DNA of 64,000 nucleotides from Malaya genurostris (taxonomy: Eukaryota; Arthropoda; Insecta; Diptera; Culicidae). Below, in pieces: positions 56,090 to 64,000 of this stretch. How positions within the stretch are numbered: position 1 is the first letter of the stretch; each line of letters opens with the position of its first letter. The stretch spans positions 125,738,405-125,802,404 of the forward strand of contig NC_080572.1 in NCBI RefSeq assembly GCF_030247185.1. Direction: 5' to 3'. A model generated the notes under the pieces. That model was not told where the DNA came from. It saw only the letters and a program-made list of their open reading frames with translations, and searched no databases. The position numbers were made by a program, and so were the translations under genes.

Positions 56090-57590
56090 ATAATACCGCT
56101 CAGCTTCATATGATGGAAAGAAGAATCGCACAGGTTTTGACTTTTAAATACCTCGGGGTTTGGTTTGGTTCCAAATGCACGTAGGGAGGTCACATTATCT
56201 GATAACGAAATGCCAACGAAGAGTAAATTTTCTGCAAACATCAACAGGATCTTGGTGCGGTGCTAATCTCAAAGATCTAATAAAATTATATCAGACAATG
56301 ATACTACCAGTGATCGCTTTCATTCCGCTGCAAATTCTCATATTATTAAATTAGAATGAATACAGTATCGTTGTTTGCGAGTTGCGTTAAGCTGCATGCA
56401 TTTGATACATACAATGTCTTGAAGTTTTGGCGGTAGTTCTTCCATTAAAAGACCTCTTTTCATCACGCTTGCTAATAAGATGTGAGGTACTGAATCTTCT
56501 CGGTGGTAACTTCAAATCATTAGTCGAGCTTCAATCGCCAACAAGATTCATGACAGTATATTTTAATCATATTTTAATCATATGTCACAGGAAATCAACC
56601 CTTCAAAATATATTCCTATCCGTGACAGCATCCTAAATACCCCGGATTCAATTTTATTTTTCGACACATCTATACAGCGCAAAGTGCATGGAATCCCGGA
56701 TCACCTATGCTCGATGGAAACCCCAAAAATATTTTCAAGTAAGTTCAGGCATATTGACTCTGAAAAAATGTTTTACACGGGCGGATCACTAATTGAAGAG
56801 ACTACTGGGCTTTGTATGTTCAACAATAATGTTTCGGCCTCATTAAGACTTCAAGAACCTGCATCTGTTTAGGTATATATCAGAGATGGCAGTAGTTCAT
56901 TATAGCTTAAATATAATCACATTATCTCCCAACCATTATTTCCTCTTCACAGATAGCCTGAGCGCAATTGAAGCCATTCGCTTAAACATGGCTGGTAATT
57001 ATTACCCGTTTTTCTTTGACAAAATTAGACAGTATCTGAATGACATATTGAATAATAATTATCAAATCACTATGGTCTGAGTCCAAGCTCATTGCTCTGT
57101 TCCAGGCAATGAAAAAGACGATAATTTAGGCAAACGAGGTTCTCTTGAGGGTTAAATTTATGAGCAACCGATTGCTTTCAAAAAATACTATAGCACGTCT
57201 CGCCAAAGAACACTTGCCAGCTGGCAAGCTTCTTGGGATAGAGATGATCTGGGTCGGTGAATGCACTCAATTAACCCTAAAATATCGAGTAGGGACTTCA
57301 TTCGTGTGATGTCCAATCACTACACGTTAGACGCACATCTCCTTCGTATCGAACTTCCGAGACTAATCATTGTGTTTGTGGCAAAGGTTATCGCGATATT
57401 AATCACGTCGTTTGGACATGTGTACTCCATCATGATGCCAGGTCTCAACTAATAAATTCTTTACGTATCCAAGGTAGACTATATGTCCCTGTTCGACATT
57501 CTTGCTTGTCGTGACCTTTCTTACATGAAATTTCTTTATCATTTCATTAAGACCATTGGAGTTCCAATTTGATTTTTATTTCTTTTTATG
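56090..57590 (+). pseudogene. I-group non-LTR retrotransposon: RT tail, RNase H and C-terminal zinc motif
   Basis: Plus-strand fragments follow one another: ERRIAQVLTFKYLGVWFGSK, ITKCQRRVNFL and LIKLYQTM (post-RT thumb region); DSILFFDTSIQRKVHGIPDH; then an RNase H domain with FYTGGSLIEETTG, where Gly replaces the first catalytic Asp of the expected YTDGS, FLFTDSLSAIEA with its Asp, and HCSVPGNEKDDNL. After stops (Trp to TGA at 57078-57080) come SRDFIRVMSNHYTLDAHLLR and, in another frame, NHCVCGKGYRDINHVVWTC, a Cys/His zinc-like motif. The coding decays by 57570. RNase H after RT places it in the I/R1-type group. Endonuclease and RT core are absent: a 5'-truncated dead copy. Confidence 0.85.
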
Positions 57591-57645
57591 TACGCCTCCT
57601 TTCTCTTCCATACGCTCAAGCAAAAGCTAGCTATCAAACTTTGAA

Positions 57646-57971
<326 letters not shown>

Positions 57972-57974
57972 CTA

Positions 57975-58985
57975 TTATTGTGTCCATCGGGTACAAGATC
58001 TAAATAAACAATTAGAGTGGGGAAAACCCATTTGAGTTGAACTGTTCGTTTGTCATTCTCAAACGGGCGCAAAAACCACTATCTTTTCAAAAATATAAAT
58101 GAAAGTAATAAATTACAATGCAACTTAAAGCTAGTATCACGAATGTCTCTAATAAAATAATATCCTAAAAATTCAAATCACAGTGGATTGTTTTAGTTTT
58201 TTTGCGAAACTCGAAAAGATCCTCAACAGCGGTGAAAGTTCGAATGGAAGCAGTAATCGGTTCATAAGGTCTGAGGAGAGTGCCACGTGTTGTGTTTTAA
58301 ATCGACCACGTGGCTCGCTCAATTCCCTTTGCGCATCGTACTTCTCTTGTACTCTCTCGTATATGAGCAAACTGTACCGGGTTGCCAGCATACATTTTAT
58401 TATTTTGATGAGAAGTTTCATCACATTAATCTATCGTATGGGTTGGACATTACATGGATTCCAATGAACAATGAAAAAATATTCAACTTTCACAAAGATT
58501 GAATGTCTGTGTGTTTGGCAGCCTTGACGAGCCGATTTTATTTCTCTCTCCTTTTTCAGAATGCTATCAGGAAACCAAAGCGAAAAAAATGGTGGATGCA
58601 TTGAAACTGACTTTGTTTCACAGAAAAATACAAGACTTTATTTTTATCGCGATAACATATATGTTTTTATGTACTAATCGCATCTAAACTAAATTATCTA
58701 GACTTTGTCACGGTAGATTTATGATACGAGGCCTTCAAAGCCGAGATATTCGATGAACAAGTAGAGGCATTTCCGAGCGTTCCAATTTTCAGCAGTTCTT
58801 CAGTCAGAAAAAATACAACACGACCGCTAAACTCAATGAATCATTCTGAAAATTTTACAGAATATTCTCAACTAAATTTCGAAGACATTGTCAGGTGGGT
58901 TTTTCTATATTCTGCACCGTTTCCAAGAAAATTTAATTTGAAACGGGAAAATAGCAAAAAACCTACCACTTTACGGTACTGTCCT
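57975..58985. other. No gene seen
   Basis: AT-rich; the ORFs at 58173-58687 on both strands show no motif. Confidence 0.45.
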
Positions 58986-58989
58986 CAGC

Positions 58990-59140
58990 CCTTAAAGCCA
59001 AAACGAGTCCGAGATGAGATTATGGAAAAGTCGCAGATGGCTCTGATGGCCATACCGAAAACTGAGTATGAGAAATGTTTCGAGGATTGGATCAAGCGCT
59101 TGCATGAGTGTGTTGCAGTCCAGAGAGTAGAGATTTCAGA
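58990..59140 (+). pseudogene. Mariner transposase C-terminal relic
   Basis: KRVRDEIMEKSQMALMAIPK then TEYEKCFEDWIKRLHECVAV corresponds to the C-terminal end of mariner transposases (compare GCFEDWKKRWHKCILS in the 8.8 kb element). Nothing upstream carries the catalytic motifs. Confidence 0.7.
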
Positions 59141-59306
59141 TTGTGCAAGAAATTAAACAAATGTTTTAAAAAGCAATCACCAAGTAGCAATTCTCCTGTA
59201 GCGGCGCTTCGTTCCGCCCAGTAATCCCTTATGAGCTTATGCGTTCGAACTTTCATACAATGGTACTTCATGCGTTCAAAGTCGTGCGCAAGTGACACAG
59301 ATTTTT

Positions 59307-59858
59307 TAAAACCCTGTTTTAATCCACCTAGTGGTGTGATGATGCCTTTCTCATATCAATCATACTATCATATACAATACTGTGGTATTCTTCAAAATAA
59401 TTTTCTTAGATTCTTAAAAGAATAACCGAAATCGGTTTGATTGACGGTCTACTGATAAAAACTATCAATTGGAGAAGATTTGAGGTCGATATAGAAATTT
59501 TTTTATGGTTCTTCCCCATTTTCAGTGATGGTATACAATTTTTAACCCACTTTACCCTATATTTCCGGATCCGGAAGTCGGATCCGCATGAAATTCAGGA
59601 ATTACGTATGGGGCCACAGGACCTTTCATTTGAACCTAAGTTTGTGAAAATCGGTGGCACCATCTATGAGAAAAGTTAGAACACATATTTTTTTATTGCA
59701 CATTTTACCCCATAACTCCCGAACCGGAAGTCAGATCTAAAAAATATTCAGGAATTTTGTATGGGACCACAAGACCTTTCATTTGAATCTAAGTTTGTGA
59801 AAATCGGTTAAGCCATCTCCGAGAAAAGTTAGTGCAAAGAAATGTTACATACACACAT

Positions 59859-59926
<68 letters not shown>

Positions 59927-60055
59927 AGACATTTTGCGTACTCGACGAACCGAGTCGAATGGTATATGACACTCGGCCCTCCGGGCCTTGGTTCCAAAGT
60001 CGGTTTTCACAGTGAATGCATAACCTTTCTATATGAGAAAGGCAAAAAGGTTTTA
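59307..60055 (+). repeat. Interspersed repeat A, most complete copy
   Basis: It starts CCTGTTTTAATCCACCTAG, TGGTGTGATGATGCCTTTCTCAT and ends TTTCTATATGAGAAAGGCAAAAAGG. Inside, a block of CCGGAAGTCGGATC, GGACCTTTCATTTGAA, GTTTGTGAAAATCGGT and GAGAAAAGTTAG occurs twice in tandem (59570-59680 and 59712-59832). An AC tract follows at 59863-59926, then TACTCGACGAACCGAGTCG and ATGACACTCGGCCCTCCGGG. About 750 bp, non-coding. Confidence 0.88.
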
Positions 60056-60290
60056 CTAGCTCGGTTGTCTGTGTTTGAAGGGGACAATATCGATTTTTAT
60101 GAATAATTTTGTGTTTTAAATTTTATGAATCAATTCCGGGAACTCGTTGACCAAGGTAGTATATACGGCGAAAAAAAGGTAATGAATATTAGTTTAAGAA
60201 GTTATGGTGTTATTTTGTCTGAAAGTTCCGATAACTGTCTGAAAAGCCGAGATATAACCAACTAATAAATGAAACAGTCGAAAGCGATAT

Positions 60291-60476
60291 TAGGGTAACA
60301 GAGGTGTTTTGGCCCACCTAAAAAACTTTATGGATTTAACCGATATAACATAACCCATGTTGCATCAATTTGAAGCTAATCACATTAAAGTACCTATTGC
60401 GGAAGGTCTTTTCCAAGATATTACAACATTTGGTGGATATTTTTACAAAGTGGACCAAAATACCTCTGTTACCCTA
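60291..60476. mobile_element. 186-bp MITE
   Basis: The inverted ends TAGGGTAACAGAGGTGTTTTGG and (right end, reverse complemented) TAGGGTAACAGAGGTATTTTGG, each followed by CCCAC or TCCAC, frame a non-coding interior. Target duplication is not clear. Confidence 0.88.
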
Positions 60477-60643
60477 TCCTGAAACATGTACATCATTAGA
60501 ATAATAAATTAGTAAAAATGCAGTTATTAATTTTCTGTAGCTCTGGCTAGTTCTGTCATTGCTCTGAAAATATTTTTGCTTGATAATATTTAAAAGTTAC
60601 TTTTTTCAAAATCAACCGTTCAATAAGAGAGCTTCTCATGTCA

Positions 60644-61177
60644 TAGAGTGGTTATATACCTTCCGGTTCGAGAAAAGAAGCCTATGCTTTTTATTATTCT
60701 AAGCAGCGTGAAAGTTGTTTTATTTCAATGATTTTAAATCATTAAATAGTACATGTTTTATTATGTTTGTGAAAAAAATTGTCGTTACAAGTGGTACGGC
60801 CCCTGTCGCAAGACGCATATTTTTTGCGATATCTAAAAAACTAATGAATCGAATAATATCAAATTTTCAGGTGTTGTTCCTGATTGCCATACCTAGTTGG
60901 TGATTGAAGGGTTTTGCGAATAAATTTGCACGATTGGTATTGTTTATTTCCGAAAAAAATCCATTCATTAGTTTTTGAGATATCGTGCTCACCGCGTTTT
61001 ATGGCCGGGGCCGGCAATCTACAACCTTCCACGTGTAACGATAATTTTTTTCCACAATCATAACAAAACTTGTACCATTCGATGTTTTTCAATTCTTTGA
61101 AATAAAATCACTCTCACATTTCCTCGATAATCAGAAGATTGGGCTTCTTTTCTCGAGCCGAGGGTATGTAACTCCCT
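60644..61177. mobile_element. 534-bp foldback element
   Basis: Two arms of about 250 bp are inverted copies with moderate divergence. GGTTCGAGAAAAGAAGCC near 60665 mirrors GGCTTCTTTTCTCGAGCC near 61143. GTACATGTTTTATTATG mirrors CATAACAAAACTTGTAC, and GATATCTAAAAAACTAATGAAT mirrors ATTCATTAGTTTTTGAGATATC. The centre is near 60905. No long coding. Confidence 0.85.
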
Positions 61178-61179
61178 AA

Positions 61180-62454
61180 ATGAAGTTAAAAGCTGTTATT
61201 TCAAAAATCCTCATGTATGGAAAATGTTTTGAAGGCCACAAGGGATGGATTGCCTCAAGTTTCATTCATTTTTTATTATACTTGTATAAGCCAGGAACGG
61301 ATGTTGAAATTCGTCTAATATTACTCGTACTACTTTATAATATTACTGAGTTTGACATTGGAAAGACATCTTCCACAAACATTATTTTTGCGCACATAAA
61401 TATGTGCCTGTTTGGAAGTCCTACACTAACCGATATGGATGAATAAGTACTCTCTGGAGTTGTTTACCAAGAAAATACAAAAAAAACCTCTACATCAAAC
61501 GATCGGCTCTTGCGTCTGTGAAAGACATCCGAGTGCTGATGCCCATTTAACCGCACCACACCCAAAGGAAGCTAAAGTTTTCCATTGTGGAAAATATCAT
61601 TCCTCGGAGAATCATTTGGTCGAATATGGTATGGCCTAAAACCACTTCGCTGTTATTTTGCCAGTTCGCAAATTCGCTTTCTTGCTATGGTTTTATTTTT
61701 TTTCATGACTCGTGAAATCCTAAACTTATCATCACCATCACCGTGGTTCATATTCTCCGCCCCACCAGTTTGACCACCAAAATGATGGGAGTATTCGTTT
61801 ACAGAGCCTTGATGCGACGAGAAAAAGCAACAAAAAAGCTCTTTGTTGCAAATGCAAATCAAGTACCACGTGCTAAGTGCTCTTCCTTTCCTTGATTCCA
61901 TTTTCAGTCGTTCGCAGTCATGTCCTGTGGAGTGGCTCATCATCGCTGCCGCACTTCTCCACGCACGGCTCTCTTCGGTTATGCTTTGAGTGATGCTGAC
62001 GCGCCGATGAATTGAATTGACGGGGTGGGCAAAATACAAAACCAAGAACAATTGCATCCATTCAGTGGACAGAATTGCGGTGCATTCTATCCCGTTTTAT
62101 GAACAGAGGACGACGAGAGCTGATATAGAAAAGCAAAGCTATGATGTGAAAAGAAGAGCTATTTACATAAATTATCTTCTCCATAAAACGCACCGATAGT
62201 TTCATTGCCGGTTTCGAGTTGTGCTAGATAATGATAAGAACTCATTTTGTATGCCAAGGTACGGATGCGCGATATGAAATACGAAGCAAGAATCGTAGTA
62301 CATCGCGGTTAGAATGAAAAACTATGACGTGCAATGAACAATTTCATTACGGATTGATTTTGAATCTGATGTATGCAGTGCACCTATTAATAGCCGTTAT
62401 TCAGCAAAGCAATTCAAAGGCTCGCCTAGGACAAACAAACATATTTGAAAAACC
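61180..62454. other. No gene seen
   Basis: Mixed composition. The minus-strand ORF 61653-62057 (134 residues) and the plus ORF 61180-61446 have no motif I can name. Confidence 0.4.
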
Positions 62455-62790
62455 TGTTTTAATCTACCTAATGGTGTAATGATGCCTTTCTCATATTACT
62501 CATTACATCATCAATATTACTGTGGAATTCACAAAAACAACTGTTCATTGAATGGGAATGGGAAAGTTTGGTCGAACTTAATCTAACAAATTCTACAAAT
62601 CCTGTTTACCCTGTAGTTCTGGAACCGGAAGTAGTATCCACAACAACTTAAGAAATTCCGTATAAAACTGTAAGACTTTTCCTTTGAACCTATAAGTTTG
62701 GGAAAATCGATTTGGCCATCTTGAAGAAAAGTGAGTGAGATCCTTTTTGCAGTTTTTAATCAGCATTTCCAATTCTTCCGAAACCGCATT
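62455..62790 (+). repeat. Repeat A, truncated plus-strand copy
   Basis: Starts AACCTGTTTTAATCTACCTAATGGTGTAATGATGCCTTTCTCATA, then TTCTGGAACCGGAAGTAG, AAGACTTTTCCTTTGAACC and GGCCATCTTGAAGAAAAGTGAGTG. It stops before the AC tract. Confidence 0.8.
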
Positions 62791-62994
62791 CAAATGAACG
62801 GACTAGCCAAAGTTGGTTCGTTTTCCAGCAACAAATTGTAACAGTTTTGAACATAGTTCAACCTATACTAACTATCTCATGCTCTATTTCGATTAAACCA
62901 ATTAAACGAAATCTAACAAACGAAACAAACCTGCGTTTCTGTTACTTTTGCATATGTAAGTCAAGCTAAACAGCATGAATCAGCAGCATAAAAC

Positions 62995-63230
<236 letters not shown>

Positions 63231-63540
63231 GACATCACTACACCACCAGCACGGTATTACTGCACAATTGCATATGTTATCAAATAAATTCAAATTCATT
63301 TACATTCTTCTATTCTTTCGGTCACACTTATCATAAAATAGCTAAAATTTGTATCAAGGGCAGCACCGTCTTTTACCAATATCACACACTAGTAGCACAC
63401 ATCCGCAACCTTTTCGTTTTCTTTATAGCCTGTACGAAATAGAACAAAGCACACATTGTTCGTTTTGTGTCTTCTTCTTCCACCGTACCATCACGTACCG
63501 ATGTTGTATATATTGTCATTTTATATGGTGATTTGAAAAC
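63231..63540. other. No gene seen
   Basis: Unassigned, AT-rich. Confidence 0.45.
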
Positions 63541-64000
63541 TTTGACACTCATCGCCCTGCACCTGCGAAACCGGAGGTCAAATCCGGATGAAATTTTGCA
63601 GTAACTTTAAAGCTAATATGAGCTTTAATTCAATTTTTCAATTTGTGAAAATCGGTTCAATCATCGCAAAACAATCGAAGTGAATACTCTTTTTGAGTTA
63701 TTCTTCACCACTTTCGGTGCTTCCGGAACCGGAAAAGGGGGGACCAGTAGTGCATAATTAAGTTTTCATGCCCACAAACTAACAACCTAGAAGAATTTAT
63801 CAGACAGAAGCAGGCTATGGGACCATAAGACCTTTCATTTGAATCTTAGTTTGTGAAAATCGGTTCAGCCATCTCTGAGAAAAGTGAGTGTATATTTTTG
63901 TTACATACATACACACATACACACACAGACATTTGCTCAGTTCGCCGAGTTGAGTCGAATGGTATATGACATTCGGCCCTCCGGGTTTCGATTAAAAAGT
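63541..64000 (+). repeat. Repeat A, plus-strand copy running off the window end
   Basis: CGAAACCGGAGGTCAAATCC, TTGTGAAAATCGGTTCAATC, then GGGACCATAAGACCTTTCATTTGAATCT, CAGCCATCTCTGAGAAAAGTGAG, a short AC tract near 63905-63927, and TTCGCCGAGTTGAGTCGAATG with ATGACATTCGGCCCTCCGGG. The AGAAAGGCA tail lies beyond the edge. Confidence 0.85.

Noticed and set aside
61653..62057. 134-residue minus-strand ORF
   Set aside because: No recognisable domain, and length alone is not convincing in 64 kb read in six frames.

Overview
This is a repeat-rich, AT-rich eukaryotic nuclear window, most likely from a mosquito (Culicidae). The main reason is that Tc1/mariner transposases with a D..D(37)E catalytic spacing, counted directly in three copies, belong to a family first described in mosquitoes. 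The density of TA-, TAA- and TTA-flanked miniature elements, short tRNA-derived SINEs and a roughly 1 kb repeat carrying an (AC)n tract also fits a large culicid genome. The species cannot be named from the sequence. I found no convincing host protein-coding exon, no real tRNA or rRNA gene, no CRISPR array and no viral gene. The window looks like intergenic or intronic DNA built from transposon debris.

Layout. 0-12 kb: a rearranged DD37D Tc1/mariner element (332-1272) whose two ends are 197-bp inverted arms; a truncated SINE (1523-1612); a large palindromic element with an internal 68-bp tandem duplication (1651-2166); a broken zinc-knuckle ORF1/gag (4767-5690, minus); an internally deleted mariner (8773-9682, minus); a hairpin element (10471-10601); and an RT fragment (10988-11630, minus). 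12.4-15.7 kb: the best structure in the window, a DD37E element (12432-15656) carrying a palindromic element in its left end (TA duplication) and a PIF/Harbinger element in its transposase gene (TAA duplication). That Harbinger was itself hit by a TTA-flanked MITE and by a 116-bp insertion with an 8-bp duplication. In the three coding-region hits, removing the insert restores the reading frame.

16-35 kb: several copies of the AC-bearing repeat, one containing a tRNA-derived SINE (16183-16366); a mariner relic (16635-16870); a non-LTR retrotransposon with endonuclease and RT (22045-24640, minus); a tandemly duplicated tRNA-like segment (28903-29455); a second DD37E element with a 104-bp MITE in its 3' coding end (31800-33130, minus); a LINE fragment (34046-34393) and a TA-flanked MITE (34457-34890). 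35-50 kb: a nearly complete but frameshifted mariner (37351-38353), a second ORF1/gag relic (38380-38860), a third DD37E element (44836-45976), a long-TIR candidate (48228-49165) and a degenerate GGGTTC array (50010-50280).

53-64 kb: small TIR elements (53217-53479, 60291-60476, 60644-61177), a DD37E relic (54487-54760), a SINE with a perfect 15-bp target-site duplication (55104-55252), the RNase H end of an I-group non-LTR element (56090-57590) followed by a 326-bp ATTT tract, a mariner C-terminal relic, further AC-bearing repeats and a roughly 236-bp TTA microsatellite. The genes do not cooperate in a pathway. The only functional links are between transposases and the terminal repeats around them, and every transposase and RT seen here is broken.
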